Source: Syntrophales bacterium
Lineage (GTDB): Bacteria > Desulfobacterota > Syntrophia > Syntrophales > PHBD01
Reading direction: 5' to 3'
Length of the DNA stretch: 64,000 bases
Assembly (NCBI GenBank): GCA_035363115.1
Contig: DAOSEM010000010.1
Location: forward strand, 79,170-143,169
Part shown: positions 42,687 through 52,311 of the stretch, in pieces
Layout of the letters: each line of letters begins with the position of its first letter
Numbering within the stretch: position 1 is the stretch's first letter
Made by a program: the position numbers and the translations under genes
Notes under the pieces: generated by a model
What the model was told of the DNA's origin: nothing
Seen by the model: the letters and a program-made list of their open reading frames with translations, nothing else
Databases searched by the model: none

Positions 42687-43568
42687 ATGGAAGAGTCTCC
42701 GGTTATCGAGATCAATGCCGCGAAGCGCATCCTGAGGCAGAAGGGTGCGCTGAGCGGCGGAATCTTCACCGGAACGGACAAGGTTCGCAGCGGTTACGGA
42801 AACGGGGACTGCCTTTATTTTGATTTCCGGCACCGGGTCTTTGCCGTGGCGGACGGTACGGAACGATTTCCCTGGGCATCCCGGGACATTCTCTGCCGGC
42901 TCTCCGATGCGTTGACGCAGCATGGTGTTCCGGGTACGGCCGGGGACTGGAAGTTGCTGATCAACCGCAGCGTCTACGCGGGACAGAAATACCAGCACAA
43001 GACGACATTCAGCTGTGTGGCCGTCAGGGATGATGGCGATGGAATCGCCCTGACGGTTGCTCACGGCGGTGACAGCGCCGTGATGGCCCTGGATGCCACG
43101 AGCGGTGCCGTTCTTTTCCAGACGGATCGAAACATGGTGTTTGCGGGCCGGAGTCGTGAAATCGTCGACGTGACCGAGCACCGCCTGACGGAACGGAACG
43201 TCAGGCTGGTTCTCTTCAGCGACGGCTTCGACGATCTATTTCGCTTCTGCATGCGGCAGTCCGTATTCTGCAGGATCTCGGACGCCTTCATCACGCTCCC
43301 CGCGGATCACGTCGGTGAACAACTGCACCGGACGGTCGAGAAAAACTGCGGCGAGTTCGAGCATGACGACATCTCCTGCATCGTCATGGACCCATTCCGC
43401 CTGGCCGATGCCGGGGGACGGTGTATTCTCATCGGTGGAACGCAACCCCATGAGGAGAAGCGTTTCCGGGCAGGGAACGGCAATGGCGGCATGAATCGCT
43501 GGGTTCCCGAGAAAACGTGGGCGTCAGCCGAGGAAGCATTTTTACAATCGGGCATTACAATCCAGTAA
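42687..43568 (+). CDS. PP2C-like serine/threonine phosphatase
   Basis: This 293-residue protein begins three bases after the second DUF35 stop. PP2C marks are FAVADGTE, VAHGGDSAVMAL, LVLFSDGFDDL and EHDDISCIVM, giving the metal-binding Asp residues. Members dephosphorylate Ser or Thr residues or regulate partners such as anti-sigma factors. A phosphatase closing a catabolic thiolase operon is unusual; it may control the enzymes or a regulator. The closest kinase gene is at 46.8 kb but is a histidine kinase. Confidence 0.75.
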   Translation: MEESPVIEINAAKRILRQKGALSGGIFTGTDKVRSGYGNGDCLYFDFRHRVFAVADGTERFPWASRDILCRLSDALTQHGVPGTAGDWKLLINRSVYAGQKYQHKTTFSCVAVRDDGDGIALTVAHGGDSAVMALDATSGAVLFQTDRNMVFAGRSREIVDVTEHRLTERNVRLVLFSDGFDDLFRFCMRQSVFCRISDAFITLPADHVGEQLHRTVEKNCGEFEHDDISCIVMDPFRLADAGGRCILIGGTQPHEEKRFRAGNGNGGMNRWVPEKTWASAEEAFLQSGITIQ

Positions 43569-43623
43569 GGCCCGGGAGATCGGAAATCCCGAGTCTTTGG
43601 TTTCGCTTCCCCATTTCATTCCC

Positions 43624-44193
43624 TCATTTTTTCCGATCATGATTCCGTACGCCGTTGCCGGGCGCTGCAGATCCGGGGACACGTTGACGCTGGACCGCGG
43701 CAGCCTTGTTTTTCTTGGGTTGATTCTGGGTTGGCCCGTACCGGGGGCGCTTCTTGTGTGGGGTCCCATGGCTTTTCCTGTAGACCCCCACCATCGCCGC
43801 ATCCTCCAGGGCAGCCGCCTTGGCGGCGGCCGCTTGGGCTGCTGCCCTGGCCTCCGCAACTTCCTTCTTCAGCTTCTGAATTTCTGCCGTCCCGGCCTTT
43901 GCTTCTTCCGCTTTCCGTTCGGCTTCCATCCGGGCCTTTAATTCCCGCTCCTCCACGGCCTGCCGTTCCCGCCACGCCTTTGCCTCTGCCTTCTTCTCCT
44001 CCTCGATCTGCCTCCTGTCCCGGTCCGTCAGCTCCTCGTATTCGATGACAGCGGCCGCCTTTTGGTCGCGGCGGTCGGGCAAGGGGACGTTGCTGATGGT
44101 CACGGGCCCGTTCTTATCTTTGTAGATGGAGATTTCTCCGGCTGTACAAATGGACGCCGCCAGCAAGGCTGCAACAACGAAGGCAAGTCTCAT
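43624..44193 (-). CDS. Exported DUF4124-domain protein with coiled coil
   Basis: This 189-residue protein has a signal peptide (1-19, ending CTAG), the DUF4124 start (EISIYKDKNGPVTISNVPLPD), a long Glu/Ala/Lys-rich coiled coil (about 55-125), then a basic tail. The start has AAGGAGG. It repeats the layout of the protein at 37860. It converges on the PP2C gene, with a CGGGA/TCCCG hairpin between them. Confidence 0.75.
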   Translation of the reverse strand: MRLAFVVAALLAASICTAGEISIYKDKNGPVTISNVPLPDRRDQKAAAVIEYEELTDRDRRQIEEEKKAEAKAWRERQAVEERELKARMEAERKAEEAKAGTAEIQKLKKEVAEARAAAQAAAAKAAALEDAAMVGVYRKSHGTPHKKRPRYGPTQNQPKKNKAAAVQRQRVPGSAAPGNGVRNHDRKK

Positions 44194-44582
44194 CGAATCC
44201 TCCTTCTGCCGTGCGGATTGCGGGCCGATGGGATGTAAGAAACGGGAGCGGGAGAAGGGGGTGATTCTTCCGGAACTCGAGACCGGTTACAGAGCGAATC
44301 GAACAACCGGGAAGAACGGTACCGTCGACCATGCAGGAAGAGCATATGGCAACGGAATGCAAATGTCCATCGGGGGAATGCTGTCCAATCCGTCAGGCAC
44401 CGTGTACAGGAATTCCGGCTGAAGGTGTTTTGTGACTCCCCGGGCAGCGACGACCATCCGGCCCGCCGGTTGACAGGCATGGACTCCTTCAAACCCGGCT
44501 TTTGAGGATATGACCTGTTTCGTCGACAACCGTTCAAGGCGGTTCCCGCCCGCATTTTGTCTTCGGACCGGAGAAAAACAGC
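44194..44582. other. Intergenic region upstream of TetR gene, nothing recognised
   Basis: About 390 bases lie between the start of the DUF4124 gene and the TetR promoter. I see no gene, RNA or repeat; frames here are short and low in quality. It presumably carries the promoter of the DUF4124 gene. Confidence 0.5.
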
Positions 44583-44611
44583 TTGACAAGAGACGACCGG
44601 TCTAATATGTG
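44583..44611 (+). promoter_or_regulatory. TetR gene promoter with operator
   Basis: TTGACA (44583-44588) and TATGTG (44606-44611) are 17 bases apart. Between and over them lies a palindromic core GACCGGTC (44595-44602), part of a 21-base motif (44588-44608) that recurs before the flavin reductase gene at 45239-45259 with one change. A regulator bound here would block RNA polymerase, so autorepression is likely. Confidence 0.75.
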
Positions 44612-44631
44612 CTGTTTGGAACGGAGTTGTT

Positions 44632-45219
44632 ATGGTCGGAAAGGATACAAAGCAAAACATCCTGCAGACGGCGAAGGGGATCATCCTCGCAAAGGGATAT
44701 GCCGCCGTCGGTCTGAGCGAGATCCTGTCCGCCGCCGGCGTTCCGAAAGGATCTTTTTATCACTACTTCAAATCCAAGGAAGATTTCGGCGTTGCGCTGC
44801 TCGAGAGCTATCTGGAAGAGCACAGGGAGTTTCTGCAGACGGTTCTTCTGGATGACAGGAAGGAGCCGTTCGAGAGGATCATGTCCCTGTTCGAACTGTA
44901 CCGGGCCGGCCATGAAGAGCATCAATGCCAGCAGTTGTGCCTGGTTGCGAAACTCGGATCGGAGGTTTCCGACCTGAGCGAGAACATGCGGGCGGTACAG
45001 AGCAGAGGGATCAAGGGATGGCTCGATGTCTACGAGCGTTGCATCCGCGAGGGGCAGGAAAAAGGCTCCATCAACCGCAATATCGATGCCGGAGCCGCCG
45101 CCGCGCTCATTTATGACCTCTGGCAGGGCGCTTCGGTGCGGAAGCAGATCGACCATAATACGGAACCCCTGGAAAACGCCATTTCGATGATCCGAAGGCT
45201 GCTCAGCCCGGTCTGGTAA
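44632..45219 (+). CDS. TetR/AcrR-family regulator, NemR/AcuR-like
   Basis: This 195-residue protein has an N-terminal HTH (about 8-52; TAKGIILAKGYAAVGLSEIL, then AGVPKGSFYHYFKSKEDFG, the common TetR turn) and a C-terminal domain (about 85-190) with QQLCLVAKLGSE. This resembles the Cys-containing block of NemR/AcuR-type regulators that sense reactive electrophiles. It probably represses itself and the following reductase gene through the shared operator. Divergent or nearby targets other than these are not seen. Confidence 0.9.
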   Translation: MVGKDTKQNILQTAKGIILAKGYAAVGLSEILSAAGVPKGSFYHYFKSKEDFGVALLESYLEEHREFLQTVLLDDRKEPFERIMSLFELYRAGHEEHQCQQLCLVAKLGSEVSDLSENMRAVQSRGIKGWLDVYERCIREGQEKGSINRNIDAGAAAALIYDLWQGASVRKQIDHNTEPLENAISMIRRLLSPVW

Positions 45220-45238
45220 TTATTTTTTTTGTGTCGTG

Positions 45239-45259
45239 AAGAGACGACCAGTCTAATAT
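45239..45259 (+). promoter_or_regulatory. Second copy of the TetR operator
   Basis: The 21-base motif found at 44588-44608 recurs here with a single substitution (GACCAGTC instead of GACCGGTC), 20 bases before the start of the flavin reductase gene. Overlap with TAATAT suggests that the repressor competes with RNA polymerase. Confidence 0.7.
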
Positions 45260-45278
45260 AACGAGGAGGTATGCAACG

Positions 45279-45839
45279 ATGAAGGCCATTGGTGTTGTCG
45301 GAAGTCCGAGAAAGAAGGGGAACACGTCGCTGCTCGTGAACGAGGCGCTTCGCGGGCTGCAGGAAAGCGGTTCGGAGACGAAGGTTTTCTACCTGAACGA
45401 GATGCAGATCCGCGGCTGCCAGGGATGCAGGGCCTGCAAGAAGCCCGAGGCGAAATGTGCCCTGAAGGATGACATGGCTGTGCTGTACGAGGAGATCGAG
45501 AGGGCCGATGCCGTCGTGATCGGCTCTCCCGTTTACATGCTCCAGATGACCGGGCAGACAAAGCTTTTTGTGGACCGGCTGTATGCCTTCATGAATCCGG
45601 ATTTCTCGCACCGGCTCGGGAACGGAAAGAAAACCCTGATGATTTATGCCCAGGGGCAGCCGGCACCGGAGCTATTCCAGAGCTCCTTTGACACGAACAA
45701 GGCCATTCTTTCGATGCTGGGCTTCAACATTCAGGATACCATTGTTGCGGCCGGCACGGCGGATCCCGGGGATGTCCTGAAGAAGGAGGGGGCCATGGAA
45801 AAGGCATTCGCGGCGGGAAAGGCCCTGGCGGCAATCTGA
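45279..45839 (+). CDS. Flavodoxin-like NAD(P)H-dependent FMN reductase
   Basis: This 186-residue protein of the NADPH-dependent FMN reductase/iron-sulfur flavoprotein family has AIGVVGSPRKKGNTSLLV (phosphate loop), a Cys-rich RGCQGCRACKK at about 45-56, and IGSPVYMLQMTGQTKLFVDR. The three Cys may bind an iron-sulfur cluster, as in iron-sulfur flavoproteins (Isf). It reduces flavin or quinone-like electrophiles, fitting control by a NemR-like repressor. A GAGGAGGT ribosome site precedes the ATG. Confidence 0.87.
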   Translation: MKAIGVVGSPRKKGNTSLLVNEALRGLQESGSETKVFYLNEMQIRGCQGCRACKKPEAKCALKDDMAVLYEEIERADAVVIGSPVYMLQMTGQTKLFVDRLYAFMNPDFSHRLGNGKKTLMIYAQGQPAPELFQSSFDTNKAILSMLGFNIQDTIVAAGTADPGDVLKKEGAMEKAFAAGKALAAI

Positions 45840-46051
45840 TTTCCGGTCTCTGTCGAGGTGCTTCAACAGGAAGGGGTTCTGCCGGTCAAGGCGGGACCCT
45901 TTTTCTTCTGTCCTCTGATTTCCTTGAATTCATGGAAAAGAAATCCGTTCCCGTTGGTCCGGCTCCGGCCTTGCCCTTGAAAACGGAGGAATACCGGCTC
46001 GGTATGTGATACAGGAGCGGCGGGCAGCACAGTGAATCGAGGGAGAGTGTC

Positions 46052-46813
46052 ATGACGGAGCCGATCGAAGTTCCCCAGGGCAATCCGTCCGTTGAGATGG
46101 AAGAGGACGGAGAGTACCGGCGTCAGCTGGCCCTTTTTGTCCGGTCCTGCACGGAGAAAGGGATTGAGCTGGTCCGGATCGGCGAGCTGATCGCCGGCCT
46201 TGGTGGGCGCCGGTCGTTCCTGGATATCGGTGCCGGCGGCGGGGATCTCACCATCCCGGTTTCGTCATCCTTCGAGACGACCACCGTCGTGGAGCCGAAC
46301 GAACAGCAGGCCCGCCGCCTCCGGCGAAGATGTCCCTCCTTCCGGGTCGTCAACGAATGCTGGGACCGGGTGGACCTCGGCCCCGGGCGGTTCGATTTCG
46401 TTCTCTGTTCCCATGTTCTGTACTACATTCCCGAAGGAGCCTGGCTGTCGACGATCGAAAAAATGCACGATCACCTGGCACCCGGCGGCTGCGTTGCCAT
46501 CGTTATTCAGTCGCCCATGGGTGAAGTCGCCGAATTCTTCGGCCGCTTCACCCGTTACGACGTCAACATCCTCGGTTTGTGGGGTGAACTGATCCGGAGA
46601 TACGGCGACGAGGCCGTCGGGGTACGGTACTTCATCAATGAAATCTATACGGAAAGCCTTGAGGACATGGTCTCCATCGGCCTGTTTCTCCTGATCGACC
46701 GGAACTTCCGGCGTCATGTGGACGAGATCCGGAACTATTTCGAGAGCCGCCACAGGACACCCGGTGGATACCGCATCAGGCAGGACGAGATCCTGCTCGT
46801 GATCCGGAAATAG
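46052..46813 (+). CDS. SAM-dependent class I methyltransferase
   Basis: This 253-residue protein has the Rossmann motif I SFLDIGAGGGDLTIPV (about 51-66), a motif II VVEPNEQQARRLR, and the later FDFVLCSHVLYYIPEGAW. Substrate is not evident; small-molecule or biotin-type methylation is possible. The gene is isolated and ends just 12 bases from the end of the kinase gene on the other strand. GGGAGAG supports the ATG at 46052. Confidence 0.85.
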   Translation: MTEPIEVPQGNPSVEMEEDGEYRRQLALFVRSCTEKGIELVRIGELIAGLGGRRSFLDIGAGGGDLTIPVSSSFETTTVVEPNEQQARRLRRRCPSFRVVNECWDRVDLGPGRFDFVLCSHVLYYIPEGAWLSTIEKMHDHLAPGGCVAIVIQSPMGEVAEFFGRFTRYDVNILGLWGELIRRYGDEAVGVRYFINEIYTESLEDMVSIGLFLLIDRNFRRHVDEIRNYFESRHRTPGGYRIRQDEILLVIRK

Positions 46814-46825
46814 CGATTCCTTCCC

Positions 46826-49800
46826 TTATTCCCGGTCCAATTCCTGCCGGACGGCCATCCCGATTTTTCCCATGATGTAGGGTTTCCGCACAAACGTGCC
46901 GGCCCCGAGTTCCTGAGCCTCCCGGACCCGATCGGTCTCCGAGAAGCCGCTGACGATGATCGCCTTCTGTCGGGGATTGAAATCCCGTATCCGCCTGTAC
47001 GTCTCGAGGCCGTCGATCCCCGGCTCCATGATCATATCCAGTATGATCAGGTCCGCCGTTTTGTCCCGGAGATAGGAAACGGCTTCTTCCCCGCCGGACA
47101 CCGTTTCGACCCGATAGCCGAGCCTTCCCAGCATGCTGGCGGCCAGTTCCCGCTGCTCCCGTACGTCGTCCACCACCAGGATGGATTCGCCCCGGCCTGC
47201 ATAGGTGGATACGGCCACCGCTGTTTCGGGTTCTGCGGGCTCCTCGCGGGTCACCGGGAAATAAAGGGTGAAGGTCGTTCCCAGCCCTTCGTCGCTCTTC
47301 ACGTCGATGTATCCGTTGTGGTCCTTTACGGTTCCCCACACAACCGCCAGTCCCAGCCCGGTCCCGCTCCTCCCCATGACCTTTTTTGAGTAGAAAGGTT
47401 CGAAGATCTTGTCGATGTCCCGGGCGGCGATGCCCTTCCCGGTGTCGGAGACGGTCAGGACGACGTAATCCCCTTCCTTGACGTCGTCGTAACCGCTGAT
47501 GGGCTGATCCAGGTAACGGTTTTCCGTTCGAATCGCCATCATCCCCCTGCCGGGGATGGCCTCCATGGCGTTCGAAACGAGATTCATGACCGTCTTGGCC
47601 AGGTGCACCGGCGATCCCTTGATGTAGAGCAGGTCCCCTGCCAGCTCCTGCCTGCATGCCACCTGCCCGTGATCGGACATCAGCTTCTCGAACTCGGGTG
47701 TCTGGAGATAATCCCGGACGATCCGGTTCAGGTCGACCACTTCCGAGACGGCCACGCCGCGGCGGGCCAACGTCAGAAGATCCTGGATGATGGCCGCCCC
47801 TTTGACGCCGGACTGGAGAATGTTGTCGGCATATCTCCTCATCTGGCTGCCAAGGGGGAGCTTCTCCGCGAGCAGTTCCGAATATCCGACCAGGACGCCC
47901 AGAACATTGTTCAGATCGTGGGCGACACCGCCTGCCAGCGTGCCCAGGGCCTCCATCTTTTCGGCCCGGCCCAGGCGCTCCTCCATGCGTTTGCGCTCCG
48001 TGTTGTCACGGACGCACTCGATGGCGGCGATGATGTCGCCCCTCGAATCGCGCAGGACGGACGCCGTTGCGGAGAGATGGATGTTTCCGGGCGGCAGATT
48101 CGCGGTGTAGGCCTCGCCGAAAATCGTATCTCCCTGCCGCCGGAAGGAGGTGTATTGTTTTTCCCGCTCCGGGTCCGGGCTCAGGGCCAGATCGATCAGG
48201 ATCGGCCTCCTGTCGCCGTAGAACGGGATCGAGTAGGCTCGGTCCCCCTTGCCGAGCATTTGCTCCTGCCGGATCCCCGTCATGGCCTCCATGGCCCGGT
48301 TCCAGGCGATGACCCTGCCCTCCCTGTCGATGACCAGGGTGGCGTCGGGAAGAAAGTCGATGATGTCTCCCAGCCTCCTCTGGGATTCGAGAAGCTCCTC
48401 TTCCATTTTCTTCCGGGCGGTGATGTCCATGACGAAACTGAGTGAGGCCGGAGCGCCTTCCCAGGCGATCACCTGGGAATGGATCTCCATCCACTTCTCC
48501 TTTCCGTCCGCCGTCACGATCCGGAAAGAATACCCCGTTTCCACGGTTTCCCCTCTCATCCTCCTCATGTGGCGATCAAGCACCATGGCGCGATCGTCCG
48601 GGTGAATGAAGGATGTGAACGGGCGCTCCGTGATCGTATCTTCCGTATATCCCAACGTTTTCAGAAAGGCGGGGTTGGCCAGCCGGATCGTCTCGCCCTG
48701 CACGATCATGATCCCTTCCCCGGCACTTTCGAACAGGCGACGGTAATTCTCCCCGCTTTTCCGAAGCTCCTCTTCCATCCGCCGGCGCTCGGTGGTGTCT
48801 CTGGAAAGCCCGACAAATCCCGCCGGGTTGCCCTTTCCGTCCCTGAGCAGCGTCAGGACCGTGTCGGCCCAGAAGGAGGAGCCGTCCTTGCGGTAGAATT
48901 CCAGTTCCGCCGAGATTGTGATCTCTTCACGCGGATCGGCCAGTTTTCCCGGTGTGAGGTTTTTCTCGATCAGATCGAGGGCAATCCGGAGGGAATGCGG
49001 TGCCAGGTGTTGCTCCAGGGGGATGGCCTTCAGTTCTTCCAGGGTGAAGCCGCGCGTCTTCTCAACGGACGAGGAGATCCAGGTCGTCTGGAGGCCCGCA
49101 TCCATGAGCCAGACGGTGTCGTGAACATTTTCCGTAATCAGCCGGAATCTTTCTTCGGTTTCCCGCAGCCTTTCCTCCATCCGCTTCCGCTCGTCGATAT
49201 CGGTATGGGTTCCGATGATGCGGAGAGGCCTTCCGTCATCGACCCGCTGGAGGACTTTCCCTCGAGAAAGGATCCACTTGTAATCTCCATTCTTGCAGCG
49301 GAGCCGGTGTTCGATCTGATAGACGGCGGTTTCTCCCGTGAAGTGCCTCTCCAGGTTTTCCCGGCAGCCCTGAAGGTCGTCCGGATGGACGCGTTTTTCC
49401 CATTCATCGGGGCCATCGCCGATTTCCGCTTCCCCGTAGCCGAGAATCGTCTTCCACCGTGGTGAATAAAAGACCCTGTTTGTCCGGAGATCCCAATCCC
49501 AGATGCCGTCTCCGGCCCCTTCGAGGGCAAACTTCCAGCGAAACTCGCTTTCCTGCAGGGCCTGCTCGGCCGCCTTGCGCTCCGTGATTTCCGTGGTCAT
49601 TCCGCACAGGCCCGATAGGGAGCCGTTCTTGTCCCGCATGGGGAACTTGATGGAATGAAAAATGCGTTTGTTTCCCTCGTTTTCAAGAACCTCTTCCAGT
49701 TCCATGGTGGTTCCGGATTGCATGACCGCCAGGTCATTCGCGCGAAACTGCCGGCCGACGGCGCCGGGAAATAATTCTTCATCCGTCTTGCCCAGTACTT

Positions 49801-50422
49801 CCCTGCGCATCAATCCGGTCACCAGCTCCCATTTCCGGTTCACGAGAAGATATCGGCCATCCATGTTCTTTACATAGACGAGAGCACCGCTGTTTTCGAT
49901 GAGGCTGGCAAGAAAACTCTGGTTTTCCCGCAATTTTTCCTCGGCTTCCTTGCGCTCGGTGATGTCGGTGATCAGGTTCAGCGTTGCGGGCCTGCCGTTC
50001 CATTTGACCAGGGAGACCGATAATGTCACCCATCTCAGGGAGCCTCCCGCATGTTTGATCCGGAGTTCATACGAGGGATCGACTTCCTCTCCCCCAAGGC
50101 GCTTTGTGTAGTTCGCAATGATCCGCTCCCGGTCGTCTGGCCAGATGTAATCGAAGACCCGTTTGCCGATCAGGTCTTCAGCCGGTACTCCCAGCAGATC
50201 GGACATTTTCCGGTTGACGAAGACAAAACGTTCGTCCTGGACGATGATGATTCCCTCGTTCACCTTTTCAACCAGGGCAAGATACTTGTCTTCGCTTTCC
50301 CTCAGGATCTCTTCCAATTTCCTGCCTTCGGGACTCCCGCTTTCCTTCAACGCTTCGATCTGACGGCGGAGCTGCCTGTTTTCTTCCATCAGCTGCTCTT
50401 TTGTCATCTTCTTGACATCCAT
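46826..50422 (-). CDS. Hybrid sensor histidine kinase with six PAS domains and C-terminal receiver
   Basis: This 1198-residue protein has a short N-terminal coiled coil (1-40) and six PAS/PAC domains at about 45-165, 168-288, 292-418, 422-555, 558-680 and 684-815. A HisKA-like helix carries His835 in GGVAHDLNNVLG; the ATPase domain has an N-box near 946-955 and DTGKGI at about 993; the receiver domain (about 1078-1195) has Asp1129 in LIILDMIM. It has no transmembrane segment, so it is a cytoplasmic sensor. The start at 50422 follows AAGGAT. The receiver may pass phosphate to another, unlinked protein. No DNA-binding regulator lies next to it. Confidence 0.92.
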   Translation of the reverse strand: MDVKKMTKEQLMEENRQLRRQIEALKESGSPEGRKLEEILRESEDKYLALVEKVNEGIIIVQDERFVFVNRKMSDLLGVPAEDLIGKRVFDYIWPDDRERIIANYTKRLGGEEVDPSYELRIKHAGGSLRWVTLSVSLVKWNGRPATLNLITDITERKEAEEKLRENQSFLASLIENSGALVYVKNMDGRYLLVNRKWELVTGLMRREVLGKTDEELFPGAVGRQFRANDLAVMQSGTTMELEEVLENEGNKRIFHSIKFPMRDKNGSLSGLCGMTTEITERKAAEQALQESEFRWKFALEGAGDGIWDWDLRTNRVFYSPRWKTILGYGEAEIGDGPDEWEKRVHPDDLQGCRENLERHFTGETAVYQIEHRLRCKNGDYKWILSRGKVLQRVDDGRPLRIIGTHTDIDERKRMEERLRETEERFRLITENVHDTVWLMDAGLQTTWISSSVEKTRGFTLEELKAIPLEQHLAPHSLRIALDLIEKNLTPGKLADPREEITISAELEFYRKDGSSFWADTVLTLLRDGKGNPAGFVGLSRDTTERRRMEEELRKSGENYRRLFESAGEGIMIVQGETIRLANPAFLKTLGYTEDTITERPFTSFIHPDDRAMVLDRHMRRMRGETVETGYSFRIVTADGKEKWMEIHSQVIAWEGAPASLSFVMDITARKKMEEELLESQRRLGDIIDFLPDATLVIDREGRVIAWNRAMEAMTGIRQEQMLGKGDRAYSIPFYGDRRPILIDLALSPDPEREKQYTSFRRQGDTIFGEAYTANLPPGNIHLSATASVLRDSRGDIIAAIECVRDNTERKRMEERLGRAEKMEALGTLAGGVAHDLNNVLGVLVGYSELLAEKLPLGSQMRRYADNILQSGVKGAAIIQDLLTLARRGVAVSEVVDLNRIVRDYLQTPEFEKLMSDHGQVACRQELAGDLLYIKGSPVHLAKTVMNLVSNAMEAIPGRGMMAIRTENRYLDQPISGYDDVKEGDYVVLTVSDTGKGIAARDIDKIFEPFYSKKVMGRSGTGLGLAVVWGTVKDHNGYIDVKSDEGLGTTFTLYFPVTREEPAEPETAVAVSTYAGRGESILVVDDVREQRELAASMLGRLGYRVETVSGGEEAVSYLRDKTADLIILDMIMEPGIDGLETYRRIRDFNPRQKAIIVSGFSETDRVREAQELGAGTFVRKPYIMGKIGMAVRQELDRE

Positions 50423-50781
50423 GATCGATCCTTCTTGTTTAAAATCGGCGGCCGTGCGGAGCCGGTCCGGTATTGCGGCCGTGCGGATTGGCTCTACAGG
50501 ACAAACGCGGCAGGCCTCCGGCGAGAGGGGAGGGGCGTTGAGCAATGGTGGCAGCAGGCTTACATGCGTCGGTTGAATCGAAATCACAACTGGTAACGGA
50601 ATGCAAGAGGGAAGGGGCCGCAGGCAGGTCAAGCCGGCGGGAGGGAGGCCCCGGGGGGCCTTCCCTCCTGCATATCCCCTACCCGGCAAGCAGGGCTTGA
50701 GTGATGAAACATGCCATGTGCCGCCCGGTGACCCGGGGTGAATCTTTTATTGTCATCCGGCCGGCGGTACGAGCAGGCGGG
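50423..50781. other. Intergenic region between kinase and acyl-CoA ligase genes
   Basis: In these 359 bases I see no gene. A strong GC-rich hairpin (GGAGGGAGGCCCC at 50640-50652 with GGGGCCTTCCCTCC at 50655-50668) lies between the two minus-strand genes and may end the ligase transcript, though no T tract follows. Confidence 0.5.
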
Positions 50782-52311
50782 TCATTTCCTGTCGGTGAAA
50801 TCTCTTTTCAGGACGTGTTTCAGGACCTTTCCGCTGGGGTTCCGCGGCAAGAGCGGGATGAAGTGGATTGCCCTGGGCCGCTTGAATCCGGCCAGTTGGT
50901 CCTTCCCGAATGACAGAAGCTCCTCCTCCGTCGCCTCCATGCCGGGCTTGAGGACGACGGCGGCGTGGATCTTTTCACCCCACTGGGCGTCGGGCAGTCC
51001 GAACACGGCGACCTCGGAAACCTTGGGGTGATTGAGCAGGGCATCCTCTACTTCCTTGGCGAAGACGTTTTCGCCGCCTGTTTTGATCATGTCCTTGAGG
51101 CGGTCTACGAAATACAGGAATCCCTCCCCGTCCTCCCGGACGATGTCGCCCGTGTGCAGCCATCCGTCGACAAAGGTGGCCGCCGTTTCTTCTTCCCGCT
51201 TGTAGTATCCCCGGATGACCGCTGGCCCCTTGAGGAGAAGCTCCCCGGCCTCGCCGGGGGCTACGGCTTCGCTCCGGTCGTTGACGATCCGATACCCCAG
51301 GAGCGGATTAGGGACCCCGATGGCCCCGGATTTCCGGAAGGTGTTCTCGTGGTTGAGCAGGACGGCGTTGCCGCCGCTGGATTCCGTCAGGCCGTAGACA
51401 TAGAGGATTTTCGCTCGGGGCATTGATTTCAGGACGTCCCGCTTCAGCTCATCGGGGAAGGTGGCGGCGGCCGTTGCGAAGATGCGGACATGGGAGACAT
51501 CGTAGGCGATGGCCTCCGGTACGGCCATGATCCAGCTCCACAGGAAGGGAGGCACGACGATGACGATGGAGACCTTCTCCTCGTGGATCGCCTTCATGAA
51601 CTGGACCGCGTCGAACCGGTGCTGGAGCACGACGGTAGCCCCCGCGGCGAGCAGGGGGTGGAGGCAGTTGTTCTGGATGACGTGAAAGAGGGGCAGGACC
51701 TGGAGTCCCACGTCGTCGGGGGTGATGTTCATGGCCCCGATGGAGGTGTGGATGGCGACCAAGGCATTGAGGTGGCTGAGCATGGCCAGCTTGGAGACGC
51801 CGGTCGTGCCGCCGGTGCAGATGAAGCAATAAACGTCATCGGGCAGGACCTCCACGTCCGGTTCCGCGTCTTTGCCCGATTGAAGGAACGGCTCGTAGGC
51901 GGTTGCCCAGGACGGGACATCGCCGCCGATCTGAATGTACGTTTCCACGTTCGGGAGGTCCGGCCGCATGGGCTCCACGGCGGCCTGGAAGTCGGGGTGA
52001 AAGATCAGCGCCCGGGCATCCGAAAGGCCGAGAAGGTGTTTGATATCATTGGGGAATAGTCTTGACATGACGGGGAAGAAAACGAGTCCCGCCTTGGCGC
52101 AGGCATAATTGGCCTCGACGATGGCCGGAACGTTCTCCGTCAGGACGGCCACCTTGTCGCCCTTCCGGAGGCCCAGAGCCATGAGGGCCTGGGCAAGCCG
52201 GTTGATCCGGCTGTTGATCTGCCGCCAGGTCCAGCGCTCGCCCTCGAAGATGAGGGCCGTCTTGTCCGCATACTGAATGGCGTTTCTGCGAGGGATATTG
52301 CCGATGTTCAT
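50782..52311 (-). CDS. AMP-forming fatty acyl-CoA ligase
   Basis: This 509-residue protein belongs to the ANL superfamily: ICTGGTTGVSKLAML is the ATP loop (about 170-184), YGLTESSGG the A5 motif, GWLHTGDIVREDGEGFLYFVDR the A7/A8 hinge, and PRNPSGKVLKHVL the catalytic Lys motif. It activates an organic acid through acyl-AMP. The start at 52311 follows GGGAGGTG. The reductase and CrtI-like genes precede it in transcription order; they may share a pathway for unsaturated or aromatic acids. Substrate is not visible. Confidence 0.9.
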   Translation of the reverse strand: MNIGNIPRRNAIQYADKTALIFEGERWTWRQINSRINRLAQALMALGLRKGDKVAVLTENVPAIVEANYACAKAGLVFFPVMSRLFPNDIKHLLGLSDARALIFHPDFQAAVEPMRPDLPNVETYIQIGGDVPSWATAYEPFLQSGKDAEPDVEVLPDDVYCFICTGGTTGVSKLAMLSHLNALVAIHTSIGAMNITPDDVGLQVLPLFHVIQNNCLHPLLAAGATVVLQHRFDAVQFMKAIHEEKVSIVIVVPPFLWSWIMAVPEAIAYDVSHVRIFATAAATFPDELKRDVLKSMPRAKILYVYGLTESSGGNAVLLNHENTFRKSGAIGVPNPLLGYRIVNDRSEAVAPGEAGELLLKGPAVIRGYYKREEETAATFVDGWLHTGDIVREDGEGFLYFVDRLKDMIKTGGENVFAKEVEDALLNHPKVSEVAVFGLPDAQWGEKIHAAVVLKPGMEATEEELLSFGKDQLAGFKRPRAIHFIPLLPRNPSGKVLKHVLKRDFTDRK

